Below, in pieces: positions 8,965 to 20,900 of a DNA stretch of 64,000 nt (within the stretch, counting starts at the first letter, position 1; every line of letters begins with the position of its first letter). The position numbers and the translations under genes were made by a program. The stretch comes from JBGSIC01 sp041751875 (GTDB taxonomy: Bacteria > Bdellovibrionota > FAC87 > UBA2466 > JACKAF01), in NCBI GenBank assembly GCA_041751875.1, contig JBGSIC010000014.1, positions 1-64,000 on the forward strand, written 5' to 3'. The notes under the pieces were generated by a model. That model saw only the letters and a list, made by a program, of their open reading frames with translations. It ran no database searches and was not told the DNA's origin.

Positions 8965-11622
8965 TTAATAGCCGTCGCGGAGAAGATCCGACATGTCCTG
9001 TTCCGGCTCGGCAGGACGGAGAGGCGGGGCTTCAATCGTCCCCCCATTCTCGTCGGTTTTAGGCGCGGTGGGGATCTCGGTGGTCGCTCGTGGGATACCT
9101 GGTTCCGAAACGCGCGCCACATTGGTGCCGTCGCGGTTGGGCACAAACCCATTTTTAAACGCCACGCGTACTCGATCAACCGTTTCGGAGGTTGCCAGCC
9201 GTCCGGTGTCCTTATCTACGTAAGCAAAGGAAATATCGTCCGGAATGGGAAAGTCTTTCTTGGGGTACTGATCCAGTACGTACTTCATGTACTCGGCAAA
9301 AATGGGGGCCGCGGCTCTGCCGCCGCCCTCACCTGCGGCCATCTGTTTTTGGGAGTCAAAGCCTACCCAGACTCCCGTCATGATCTGCGGACTGTAACCA
9401 ATAAACCAGCCATCGTGGAAATCGTTGGAGGTTCCTGTTTTACCAGCAATATAAGGAGAAATATAAGCTCGCCGTCCGGTACCTTCTTGAACCGCCCCGC
9501 GCAGCAGATCCGTCATCATGTAAGCCGTCTGAGGCGAAATCACCAGGCCATCGTTCGGCGGCGAACGCAAAGGATCCGCGTCGGGCCCCTCAGTCGGCAT
9601 CGCATCTAAAGGCGAGGTGTTCTTCTTCAAGTCGTATTCTTCGAGCACTTCCCCGTCGCCGTTGGCCACACGTTCGATGTAGACCAGTGAGCCGGGTTGT
9701 CCTAGGCGCGGAAAAATCGCAAACGCTTGCATGAGTTCTTCCAGACTGGCCGACCATGAACCGAGGGCGATAGTCAGATCGCGAGGCAAAGGCGCTTCAA
9801 TTCCCAACGCGCGAGCATACTGAATGGCGTAGTCCACTCCAATTTCGCTGAGAAGCTTGATAGTGGGGATATTCATCGACCGGATGAGAGCGGTGCGCAG
9901 GGTGATCTCACCGCGAAACTTTTCTTCATAGTTGTGGGGCTTCCAGTCATCCACTTCCGTATCCTGAAGTCCCGATTCGAGGTCGGCCTCTTCTTGTTTA
10001 AAGACAACCGGAGAATCGGCCACCAATGAAGAAGGTGAGAAACCTTTATCAAAGCCAGCGGCGTATAAAAGCGCTTTGGAAGTGGATCCCACCTGGCGCT
10101 TGGCTTGTAAGGCACGATTGAACTGGCTCTTGTCGAAATCTGTTCCACCTACCATCGCGACGACAAAGCCAGTATCAATTTCATACGATAGAAGAGCCCC
10201 TTGCACTTCGGGTTCTTGTTCTAGAGAAGCGACTACTTCTCCCTTGGCCTTACGGATGGTGTCGATTTTTACCTGAACCACGTCTCCGCTCTTCAGAAAA
10301 GAGGAGATGTTTCGCACGGGATGTCCGTTCACCACAACCCAGGACATGGTATCGAGAGGAAGTTGAATCTGCGTTTTCCCGATGCGCGCTAAAGCCAGAC
10401 GTTGTTCATCGATGACCGTCTCAATCAGCGCGGAGTAAAACTTCCCGCTCTGCACGGGGGTTTCCCCATAATAAGGACTGCGGGGGTTATCCATAAACGT
10501 ACGATCGTAGAGGAGCTTTGCGCCTTCCGCGATTTCACCGGGCAAAATGCGAGCAGGACTCGCCTCTTCTAATACAGAATCATGAACTTTTGTCAGGAAG
10601 GCGTCTTTTTCCTCGGGAGTGGCAAGCTGCTGCAGGGGACCGCGCCATCCCAAACGTTTGTCGACTTCCCGTAAGCCATTATCGAGAGCTTTTTCCGCAA
10701 CCTGCTGAAAGTCATGGCGAACGGTCGTGCTAACGCGAAAGCCTTCACGCAACACGTTTTCGTTTCCATACTTTTTTACCAAATGCGTGCGCACATATTC
10801 GGTGAAGTAAGGCGAAGCTTGGTAGAGCCTTTTCATCGGATGCAGTTTTAACGGTTCAGCGTACGCGGCCCGCGCTTCTTCCACACTGATGTAACCTTCA
10901 TCCACCATGCGTCTGAGCACATAACGCTGACGCATTTTAGATTTGTAAGGATTGCGAAAGGGGTCCCATTCGGCCGGGCGCTGAGGCAAGCCAGCTAAGA
11001 TCGCCGATTCGGCGATACTCAGTTCTTGAACTTCTTTCTCGAAGTAGTTTCTCGCCGCCGCGCGAATACCGTAGGCCGCGTGGCCCAAATAAATTTCACT
11101 CAAATAGAGGCTGAGAATTTCACGTTTATTGAGCTGCTTTTCCATCTGCCGCGCGAGTATCATCTCACGGACTTTTCGCGTAATTTCCTTCTTACGCGTG
11201 GTGAGCAAAATGCTGCGTGCGACCTGCTGGGTAATAGTGCTCGCTCCTTGAGCGTACCGACCCGCCATGATGTTGGAAAACATGGCACGCGCAATCCCCA
11301 CAAAATCGATGCCGCCGTGCTGATAGAAATTAGAATCCTCCGCCGCGATAAATGCCCCGGCCACATGCCTGGGGATATCCTCGAAACGCACCGGGTATCG
11401 ACGCTCCAAGGTGTACTCACCGATTTTTGCCCCGTCGGCCGAGTACACTTCCGTGGAATTAGAATGGCGAAAGTTTTTGAGAGAATTTACATCCGGTAAG
11501 CCGTGCCAGAGACTGAAAAGAAAGAGGAATCCCGCCAAAATGCCCCCCGCCGCGACCGCGAAGGCAATGACGGAAAAGCTCTTTAAAAAGCCTGAAAAAT
11601 TGGAGGGAAACCGTTTACTCAT
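8965..11622 (-). CDS. mrcA: penicillin-binding protein 1A-type bifunctional transglycosylase/transpeptidase
   Basis: This enzyme polymerises and cross-links peptidoglycan at the outer face of the inner membrane. A single N-terminal membrane anchor (about residues 15-38) is followed by a GT51 domain with EDSNFYQHGGID and GASTITQQVARS, an OB-like insert, and a transpeptidase domain with SxxK as STSK in RQVGSTSKALLY, SxN as SMN in IRSMNIPTI, and KTG in AGKTGTSNDFHDGWF. At 885 residues it fits PBP1A. The ATG at 11622 has no Shine-Dalgarno sequence; an extended -10 lies eight bases before it, so the mRNA may be leaderless. The intrinsic terminator at 8762-8786 ends the transcript. Confidence 0.94.
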   Translation of the reverse strand: MSKRFPSNFSGFLKSFSVIAFAVAAGGILAGFLFLFSLWHGLPDVNSLKNFRHSNSTEVYSADGAKIGEYTLERRYPVRFEDIPRHVAGAFIAAEDSNFYQHGGIDFVGIARAMFSNIMAGRYAQGASTITQQVARSILLTTRKKEITRKVREMILARQMEKQLNKREILSLYLSEIYLGHAAYGIRAAARNYFEKEVQELSIAESAILAGLPQRPAEWDPFRNPYKSKMRQRYVLRRMVDEGYISVEEARAAYAEPLKLHPMKRLYQASPYFTEYVRTHLVKKYGNENVLREGFRVSTTVRHDFQQVAEKALDNGLREVDKRLGWRGPLQQLATPEEKDAFLTKVHDSVLEEASPARILPGEIAEGAKLLYDRTFMDNPRSPYYGETPVQSGKFYSALIETVIDEQRLALARIGKTQIQLPLDTMSWVVVNGHPVRNISSFLKSGDVVQVKIDTIRKAKGEVVASLEQEPEVQGALLSYEIDTGFVVAMVGGTDFDKSQFNRALQAKRQVGSTSKALLYAAGFDKGFSPSSLVADSPVVFKQEEADLESGLQDTEVDDWKPHNYEEKFRGEITLRTALIRSMNIPTIKLLSEIGVDYAIQYARALGIEAPLPRDLTIALGSWSASLEELMQAFAIFPRLGQPGSLVYIERVANGDGEVLEEYDLKKNTSPLDAMPTEGPDADPLRSPPNDGLVISPQTAYMMTDLLRGAVQEGTGRRAYISPYIAGKTGTSNDFHDGWFIGYSPQIMTGVWVGFDSQKQMAAGEGGGRAAAPIFAEYMKYVLDQYPKKDFPIPDDISFAYVDKDTGRLATSETVDRVRVAFKNGFVPNRDGTNVARVSEPGIPRATTEIPTAPKTDENGGTIEAPPLRPAEPEQDMSDLLRDGY

Positions 11623-11630
11623 AAAGACTT

Positions 11631-11639
11631 AGTCTAGCA
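11631..11639 (-). promoter_or_regulatory. extended -10 element of the PBP1A gene
   Basis: Minus-strand TGCTAGACT (11639-11631) is eight bases from the ATG at 11622, so the predicted transcription start coincides with or nearly touches the start codon. No good -35 hexamer is visible at 17 bases, as expected for an extended -10 promoter. Confidence 0.45.
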
Positions 11640-11724
11640 CATCCTAATCGAGTGCCCTTCCCCCTGCAAACCCCTCGCCCACCCAGAGAACCCGAGCTTC
11701 CCGTACGCGTCACGCCCTTCCCCC

Positions 11725-11752
11725 TTGACGCCTGGCCTTTGCCCTTTATGAT
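11725..11752 (+). promoter_or_regulatory. sigma70-like promoter of the small RHH-like ORF
   Basis: TTGACG (11725-11730), a 16-base spacer, TATGAT (11747-11752). The first plausible ATG (11760) starts eight bases past the -10, so the mRNA would begin at or next to the start codon. The -10 overlaps the alternative ATG at 11748, which argues against that start. Confidence 0.55.
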
Positions 11753-11759
11753 CGAGGTC

Positions 11760-11954
11760 ATGCAAAAGAAAGAACGCTCCCCGGCGGATACCGAGCCCAC
11801 TCAAATCACCCTGACTTTGCCTGCGCACGTTGTACGCGATATGGAGCTGATGGCCCGTAATACAAAACGGCCCGTCGATGAACTTGTGACGATCTCGCTG
11901 AAAATGTATATCGCAACGCATAACGATTACCTACTCCGCAACAAAGTACCCTAA
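11760..11954 (+). CDS. small ribbon-helix-helix-like protein
   Basis: The frame encodes 64 residues from ATG 11760 (MQKKERSPADTEPT). The segment TQITLTLPAHVVRDMELMA followed by NTKRPVDELVTISLKMYI has the pattern of a ribbon-helix-helix (CopG/Arc-like) fold: a beta strand with alternating residues, then two helices, often a DNA-binding dimer in transcriptional or antitoxin proteins. The family assignment is by pattern only. A longer reading from 11748 or further upstream is possible but would put the promoter -10 inside the gene. It stands alone between two minus-strand genes; its stop is six bases from the end of the giant gene. No toxin partner is visible. Confidence 0.6.
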   Translation: MQKKERSPADTEPTQITLTLPAHVVRDMELMARNTKRPVDELVTISLKMYIATHNDYLLRNKVP

Positions 11955-11959
11955 ATTTT

Positions 11960-14900
11960 CTACGGAGCCGGTGCTTCCGCGCTGTCATCATCGCCCTCTA
12001 AACCACTTTCCAAAATCTCTTCGGGTGAGGACAATGAACGAAACGTGTAGCCGGACGCCACCAACCGGTCTAACGCACGCCCCACTTTGTGCCGCAGAAC
12101 TTGGAGCGTTTCGCCCTCTTGACCTTCCCATTCCGTCAATCGCAATTCCAATTCCATCATGATCCGGTCGCCATCCCAGTTCTTGTGCAAAAGCGCACTT
12201 CGAAGCGAGCCAGCAGGGACCTGATCGGCAAAAAGATGCTGGAGGACTAAGGCCTCAGGGCCACCGCCATTTTCTTCCCCCGAAAGAAGGAAGGAAAGAA
12301 GAGTGGAATTAGTCAAAATAGCGTCGTGTAAGAGAGCTTCCAGAGGCAACTGGAACGGCCCCCTGAGCACCAAACCTTCCACCCCCCTGCCAGACCGAGG
12401 ACTCGGTTCATTCGGCTCAAACCACTTGTCTTGGAGGGCGTACAACGTTGTCCAAGCCTTTAACGCCTGCCGATGCCGTCGGTAAAGAGCGCTTTCCTCG
12501 GAATCTAATAGCTGCCCCACTTGAGTAATGGCGCGAGCGTAATCGTTTGTGACAAACCGGAAATCTCGCAGCGAAGTCTCGGCAAACCTAACGCCATGCA
12601 CTTTCAAAAAACGCCGCGAAACTTCCAAAGCGGTAGCAACGCTCATCCGCATATGAATCGACGATTCCACCGAGCCATAGTGGGCAAGTAAACTTTGCAA
12701 CAACTCGTTGCCCTCTTCCGCCCTAAGACGACCCGCTGCCTGGGCCTTCTGCAAGGCTTCGGTGGCCTGAAGCACGCGAGCCCAGTGCTCATCGATATGA
12801 CGCACCGCTTGGGTTTGAATTTCTTCTTCGAGCACAAGGACCTGAGTCCGCGAAAAGCCTTGTTGCGCAACCCGAGAAACGGCGCTCTGAGCTCCTCCCG
12901 CTTGGGCTTGCACACTAGGATGAGCAGCCGCCGCGTTCAAATCTAAAAACCGTGCTTCTTCTTCCAAAGCTGTTGGAATTTTCTTCGGCAAAGGCGCTCG
13001 GATCGCATCAGGGGCGAGTTCTCTGGCCGCGGTTTGACCCGAAGGAGTCGGGAGTGCACGCGAGAGCGGACCTTTTTTGCTTTGCTCTATCAAAAGACGT
13101 TCGGCTGCGCGCACCCGCTCGAGGGCCGCTTCAAAGACGCGTTCGTTCTCGGGAAGCTCAAGTTCGTACTTCTGCAGCTGCGCGCGCACTTCAGCGGAAG
13201 AGCGATTAGCACGCGGAGCCAGTTCCCGCTCCCAGCGGCGAGCCGCAGCGCGAATGCCCTGCTCGTCCAGTGAGCTGGCGGCGAGTAAGTTCTCGGCGCC
13301 AATCAAGGTGTCGGTGCGACCCCGGAACAGATCCGATAAACGAACGGCTTCGGTGGGTTCCAGCGGGCGCCCCAGCCAATGGCGACTGATCGAAATATCC
13401 ATTCCTTGGGTGATCGTACGAAGCACTTCTGGCACATCCCAATACTCGGGTGACACATCGGTAACCACGCCGTATTCTTCTAAGGTCATCAAACGACGAG
13501 AGTCGGGGGCATAATCATGCAAACGCTTTTCCGCACGTTTTAATAAATCTTGGTCAACACGTCCTTCGAGCTCTCCACGACGAACCGCCACTTCCGTTTG
13601 CGTCCATTTCTTCGCTCGAGGGTCCATTCCCAAAGTCGCTTTGGCTTCCGCTAAAGAGGGGGGCTGATTGAGAACACGACTGAGATCCTTAAGCCGCATT
13701 TGGTAGAACTGTTCAAAAATCCCTTGCGCGCGAGCCGCTCCCTGCTGTCTTCCCACTTCCGCTGCAATTTCCATATCCCGCGTGTAAGCAATGGCGATCT
13801 GATAAGCACGCGCTTCACTCGCTGATATCCCCGCTACCAAACTTTCTCCGTAGGCAGCTTGCAAATCGGTCGAGGTGAGACGTGACCGCAACAGCGACAA
13901 GATATCGTCGGCTCCACCGCTTTCATTTTTCACTGCGAGCGCCATCACGCGGTTAAGCTCAATTCCGTAGTCTTCCGCAATCCAACGCACGCCCGTCTCA
14001 CGTGCTTTTTCCGGCAAAAGCGCACTCATTTCACCCTCACGCGCCAGAGGACTCTCTGCGGCCGGTTTGGGCGACTGCGTGATAAGCGGCACCGATCGCG
14101 CTTGTGAACCTGCGATCGTCAGCTCGGGAATCTCGTCTTCCGATCGTTGCTGTTCCTTGGCGATAATAACGCGCGCCGGGCTCATGAACTCCTTGGCAAG
14201 TTTATGGTAATCGCGGCGCGCAATGGCTCGCAACAGCTGATTATCTGCTTGGATGCCACTCGCATCCGCAATCAGGCGAAGTTCGCGCGCCATTTCCTGC
14301 ATGGGCTCACTAACCGCATTCGCTTGGCCTGATCTCCCCAAACTGAAAAGCCGCGATCCGACAACCGAACCCTCTTCTTCAGCGATCGTTACGTTAATGG
14401 CTTTCTGAGAAGGAGTCGCAAACCGCAAATAAAGTGGATGATGCGTATCAATAATTGCCGCGAGTAACTCCTCCACGTCGCTGCGATCGGCTGCGGCTTT
14501 ATCGGCCAGTTTCTTTTTCAAGGCATCAAAGCGTGCAGGAGTGATTTGTTTTTGTGCGAGCAGCTGTTCTAGCTGTTTGGTTTCCTCTGCCACCCGTCCC
14601 ACGCGTAGTGCCCGAACGTGCTGCAATTCCTTGGAGAACGTCTCAGCCATTTGGAACAAACGGATGTCATACTTTTCGCGCCAGGCGCCGACTAGATGGA
14701 AACTTAAAACGTTGCTCGCGTTCTTTTCGGCTTCCATCACCCTGTAAATTTTATTTAGCTTCGCTGTTTGGGGTCCTAATGCAAATACTGAGGCCGGCAT
14801 GCCGGTGAACGGCAACCAACCTGGCATGTGTCGGAACACGGGAGCGCCCATTCCTGGGAGGATCGGTACGTCTTTACCGGTAAACATAAGCGCAAGATCA

Positions 14901-17900
14901 TCACGCGATACAAAGCGTTTTTGCAGGAGTTGGCGGTCAATATTTGCCAGTTTATCGATCACAGGCTGAATTTCACGACGACGGTCCAAAATATTCGGAG
15001 TTACCGCACGGCCTCCGCTGAGTTCGAGCGGCTTAAGGGTCTTTCGGTCTAGCTTTAATTCAGACGAGATTCCCTTGAGCTGAGCGCGGATATCGTTGCG
15101 AAGTGCCTCTGCCATTTTAGGAGAGAGGATAAAGCCATCTCCTTTTTGCGCCGCCCCCAAAACACCTTCAAGCTTGTCGAGAGTCGCCTGGCGGATACGC
15201 GCGACCGCTTCGGTCTCAGACATTTTCATGAGCCCTTGCGGATCGAGTCCCAGTTGTTTGGCGTAACTTTTCAGACGGCGTGCCATCATCCACTGGGGAC
15301 GTACGCGCGTCATCACCATGCCGGTGCCACCACGAAGGACTTTCTGCGCCAGGCCCAATCCCTGGAAAGTCATCGCCCCAAGCCAAAGACGAGAAAACCA
15401 ACGCAGCTTGCTCTGTTGGCGAGAAAGCATGTCCGACTCAACCAAATCCACGTCCATGCCTTTTTCGTCACTGACCAGCGGCATTACGTCGGCAATAACG
15501 GTATCGCGGTTCCCGCGCAGGAACTCCAAGCGCCCTTCGCTTGCCCAGTAGTCTTCCGCCATTTCATCGTAAAGAGTGATGCCGAAGTAAATATTAAAGA
15601 GAACGCCCGCACCTGCCGTGACCCATTGTTTAACCGATTGAGATACCGCGGCCCCTCCCAGAGCTGTTTCTCCCGCAAACAATTGCAACAACATAATACC
15701 GAACAAAGCGTGGACCACGGTCTCTGCTTTCTCCCACGTCTGCCGAATGCGCGTTTTTTCGGCCTGCAGCTCTAAAAGTTTTCGGTACGTTTGATTGTTA
15801 TCGCCTTCAGGTAAAAACTCATTCAAAAACACCGCGAGATTTTCGTAATAGAGAATCTGAGATTCTTTGATGAGATCCTTTACTTTTTTGAAGTCTGCGT
15901 CCGACTGCGTGTCTTTTACCCAGGCGACCTGGCACAGCTTGTCCAGACGAGGCAAAATATTATCCGCAACCACCGCTGTGCCTCGACGGTAATCGATTTT
16001 TTGTACTTCGCCTGCAAAATAAGAATCGATGAGTCCCAACAACTTCTGACGATCTGCTTTCTGACTTGCTGTCAGCCCAGACTCCACTCGGCTTTTCGTC
16101 ATCAGCCCCGCCTGCCAGATGGCAGCCGCTATTTGCTCGGAACCTGGGTAAGAACTCGGTAGCGTTATTTCGCCGGAATAGTTCGTCTGCCGTTTGTAGC
16201 TTTCGAGCATCGCATCCAGTTGATCCTGACCGGCAGGAGAAATCAGCCACCCACGCGACAGACGGGAACCCCACTTTTTCGCAAACCCTCCGGCGTTCAA
16301 TAAAATGCTATTGCCCTCTACTTGGGCCTTACGCGTTTCTTCAAACGGATATTTATCAACGAGCTGAGAAACTTTATCCACAAAATCGATGTACTGTTCG
16401 CGAGCCTGCACCACACGACGCAGTTCGCTTTCGCCGACCCCTTCAAGGCCTGCTAGCCGAGCACGTTGCAACAAACCTTGAGCGCCTCGGGTATCCAAGT
16501 GGTCATTACCCCCAAAGGTGTAGGACCCCCACGCATTCTGGTGCTGATCGAACGAATGTCTGCGAATCGGGCTACCACTTTGGATTTCTCCCACTCCCAC
16601 CATGCGCCCCTGAACCGACATGAGTTGCTTGTACAATGGACGAGACCCGCGGTCGCTCGTGTTCACCTGGTACCGGAGATAGGTTGCGGGTTTCTCGAGC
16701 ATCGCCGTGTAGTCTTCAAACGTTTCCGCCGGCAAAAACTCTGTTCGCTGAGCCGGAAACACGGGAAAAAACCGCGTTTCGTAGTCTGGGCCCCAGTCGG
16801 GATTTTCCGATACCGTACTGGACACGGCGGTATTCGCAAAACGTCGTTCACCAACGCCCACCAGGGCGAAGCGTCTTTCCTGTGCGATAATCGTGTGGAC
16901 GATTTCTTCTGCGTCGTCGGTGAGTTTTTCCCAACCCGCAAAATCTTTCAGGTTGAGGCCCATCACATCAATCAACGCGGGCAAAAGTGCGGCGGTGTCC
17001 GTGTTCGTCAACGCCTGTTCAATCGGCTGGGGTCCGGTCAGGGCACGCGAAGTGCCATAGTGGTTTTTCTTCCAGTTAAGTAAAGCCAGCATGAAGGGAT
17101 AGGTTTGTGCGCTTGCACTGGCTTCCGCGTTGCGATCAAATAGCGCGATAAGCTTTTCAAGCTGCTGATATTCGGACGATTCACGCCACGCTTCTAAACT
17201 TTGGTGGGTGTTCCAAATATGTTTGCCTGAAGCGTTCCCACTACGCGCTGTAAAAGCAGACCGTGCGGATACATTTTCCGCCAAATCCAACGTCCATTTA
17301 GCAAAACGTTCACCCGAAGTAGTAGGAACGCCAATGGGATACCATTCATAGGAGAACAACTGCGCGTCACGTTCAAACGCCGTACGCCCTTGCGCCGCAC
17401 TTTCATTCAACTGTTTCTCCCACTGCGCAAGTTCTTTATCTTGTGCGGTAGGAGCGTAAGGAAGAAAGTACTCTGCCATGAAACGCACGAACCGTGTGCG
17501 ATCCGTCACTCGGCGCGCATTCGGGACAAACGAAACAGAACTGCCCGGCGCAAAAGGACGCACTTCCAACGTGAGGCGCGCAGGAGCAGACAGCCCCAGC
17601 CGCTGTTTTTCGCGCCGTTCCTTTTGGTAAGCGATCAGGGTTTCCGCTGCTTGGCGCTGCACTTCCCGATCAAAACGTGCCACGACTTCATCGATGATCG
17701 AGCGCCTTTGGTCGACGCTCATCATCAAAAATTCGGTATACCCTTTGTCTAAAGCAAGTTCTTGCCCTTCTTGTGGCAGTTCGACTCGTCCCTCGTTTAG
17801 GCGATAAGGCAAAAAGCCAAAGAAAAGAGCGAAGAGTTCCTCACCGACAATAATCTGATTAGCAGTTGTCTCTTCTTCACGCACATCCCTCCAAAGGGAC

Positions 17901-20900
17901 ACCACGCTCTGTAATTCTTCACCCCAGGTTTCGTAATCAAGCCGCTCTTCGGTGTCTTCTTCGGAGAAGAGGAAAGTCGGAGTTTTCTTTGCGGCGTTAC
18001 TATTCTCCACGGACTCAGGGGGTTGGGACCCTGAATCCGTGGAGATCTTTTGAGTTGTCTCAGGCAGAGCCTGAGACGGGGGGACTGAAGAAAGCGCTTT
18101 TAAGGCACGGGAGAATAATGTGCTGCTCGCACCACTGATTTCGTTTTTAGTTTCCTGGAACCAACGCCCGATTTTTTGGGCTATGGGCGTATCCGAATCA
18201 TCATTTTCGAGGGCTTCAGGAAACTGTTCTTCGTAGATCTTCTGAGCGTAGTTTCTAAAATAGATTTTTAATTGCTCGTACGCTTCTTTCTTTTGCAACT
18301 GCCTTAAGGCATACACCGTCGCCAAACGCGTGTTTACATCGCTATCGAGTAAACCCTGAAACACGGTGGGACCTTCCACCAGCTTGCCAAACATTTCCGC
18401 ACGTACATCAGTCGCAAATTCCTCTTGCGCAACGCGAATAAGCGCTTCGGCCATGAGAACGGGACTTACTTCGCTGAGCTTCTTTTTTTGTTCTTCGTTA
18501 TTTTCTTCCTTCTCGGCCTTATCCCCTTCTGCTCTTTCTGTTTTTGTTTTCTCTTCCGCCTCTTTTTTCTCAGCCACTTCCGATCTGGTTTCAAACGCCT
18601 GGTAAGGGGCGGTGTTCAACCAAACGGTGAGTTCGCCTTCCTTATCGAGAACGGGTCCAAAAGAAACAGCCGGATGAAAAAGGAGGGAGGCACTCGATTG
18701 CACTAAGGCACCGTAGCGAGCGCGCAATACCGAAGGTACCCAAACGCTTGCGTGCGCTTCCGCTTTGGCGTTTTCCTGCGCCGTTTTGAGATCCTTTTGA
18801 AGAACTTCAGCCTTTTCTAGCCAACCATTGGCTACACCTTCCCACGTGATTCCATCCAATCGCTGGCCTTGAAGAATCGACGTGAGCCATTCCTTTTCCT
18901 CACGTCGAGACGCCGTTAACAAAGCTCCCAAGCGATCCACAATCAAACGCAGGTTTCCGGGTAAGGCTGTTCCTTGCTCTAAATAGGCAATGACCGCAGG
19001 GCTCTGCGAACGCAAAGAAGCCGTGTCAGCTTCCAAAAGGCGGTCAAGCTGGGCTTGGGCATTCTCCGCAGCCGCACCTTCTTTTAGCGCCGTGAAATAG
19101 AGACTCACGTCTTCGAGATAACTTTCTGCGCGGGCGAAGGAGACTTCCGCGAGCATCCCGGTGGCTTCTTTGGCGATGGTATTTAAGTCGACAAGAACTT
19201 CCGCAGGGGTCATGGAAAGCGCCTTACCTTCGGCATCCTCACGCGAATTTACAAACTGATCGGCATAGTAGGCGTTCCAAATCGCCGAGACAGAACTGTC
19301 TCTCGAGGCTGTGGCGAGTTGTTTGGTAACGGTGTGTTCGGGGAAATAGATTTGTAGCAAACGCTCTAAGCCGACGTAGGCGTTAATTTGGTGCTCGGCA
19401 CGCGCAGCAACAAGTTTGAAGTGACGGGCTCTTTCTCCGATCCGCGTCATGACATCAGCGTCAAAGCGTTTCGCCTCTTCCAAATCTTTCAGCTGGAACT
19501 CAAGATTAAGTAATTCTTTCTTGGCTTCCTTCAATGCCCGTTCCGGATCAGGCTGAGCAATACTCAATGTTTCGATATGGTCTAAAACAAGCGAACGGAA
19601 GGCATAGAAGTTAGGCGTAATGGATTCGGCCATGACTTCAGCAGTGCGATTGCGCGCAAGACTCTCTGTCTGTTCGGGAGGCGCAATGAGGAGCAGTGCG
19701 TACTCTTTCCCCACCAGAGCTTGAAAAACAAAGAACACGCCGCTCAATTTTTCTTCTGTTGGATTCTCGAGCGCTTCGCTAATGGCTTTACCCGCACGCT
19801 CTACCCGCGCGTTCCATTTTTTGGTCCAACCCTGCGCGTCCCAAGCTTTCCTTGCTCCCATGCGCACTAAGAGTGCTTCCGCGGTCAAACCAGCGTTCTC
19901 TTTTTTATGAGCTGCTTGCGAAACACCTACCAGGAACGCATCAATCAACGTTCTTGCTTGTTCGCCTTCCTCAGATTGCGGATAGAGATAACCGTACCAT
20001 CCGGTAAACAGTTCCTCTGCAACCGTATCGGCTTGAAAAATCGCATTTTCAACAGCCATCTCATCTTCCGCGCCCTCGTAGAGAGATCCCGCATTCGCTT
20101 TGCCGGGGTAAAGCAGGCCTGTCTCACCAAAAGACTCGAGGAAACTCGTCACCTGGACTTGCGTCACTTCCATGGCACGGGTTTCATAAAACGCCTGCAA
20201 CACGCCACGATTTTCTTCCTGCAGGGGAAACAACCACTTTTGGCAGTTTTCGTCTTTGCTACGATCCTTAAGGCCCAGGCAATAGGCGACAAAGCGCTCG
20301 CCTGGCTTTTTGTCTTCCTTCAAGACCGCAAAGATCCGGCCAGAAATCAATTCACCCTCGCGCTCAGTAGCTTGTTCAAACACTTCGCGAACCTTGGGGA
20401 GTTGGTTCTGGCGAGTGCCTTCTGCTTCACGCGCAAAAAGCTCGCCGCGCTCTTTGGCTCCTTCCGTAATTCCAATTTCCAGCGCGCTAACTTCTTTCCA
20501 CGTGCGCTCGACGTATTCCCGCCATGCCTTTTCCTCTCGCGTGGAGCTCTTGGCTTTTCGCAGAGGGGCTAAATATTTTTCCTGCAAACGTAGCGCAACA
20601 CGCTTGCGCGCATCTGAGTAGGCTATCTCAGCGCTACGCGTTTCTTTTAAAAGCCATGACTTCACTTCATCCAGAGCCGCTTTGCGTTCCGTTGCCCGGA
20701 GATCGCGATCGCGTTCGGCATCGGCCCGCGCGGTCTCTTCAAACTTCGCAAGCACAGCGTCCGCGAGCGCTTCTACACTGCGCACCGTCGTTCTCTTCTG
20801 GGTGCCATCGGGCAACGTGACCGTTTGCACGAAGTTACGCGCAAGCCAATTCGGGTCGTTGTAGCCGGGCATCTGAGACAATTTTTCGATAAGCTCTTTT

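Noticed and set aside
8775..9179. Minus-strand frame of 134 codons between rimP and the PBP gene
   Set aside because: Overlaps the PBP gene in another frame, runs into the terminator palindrome and has no conserved features.
8845..9609. Plus-strand frame of 254 codons opposite the PBP1A 3' end
   Set aside because: Mostly antisense to the conserved transpeptidase domain; Arg/Gly-rich shadow composition without family features.
15146..15775. Plus-strand frames of up to about 200 codons inside the giant gene
   Set aside because: Several similar frames lie antisense to the 11-kb gene; none has a ribosome site or recognisable motif, and they follow from the gene's codon usage.
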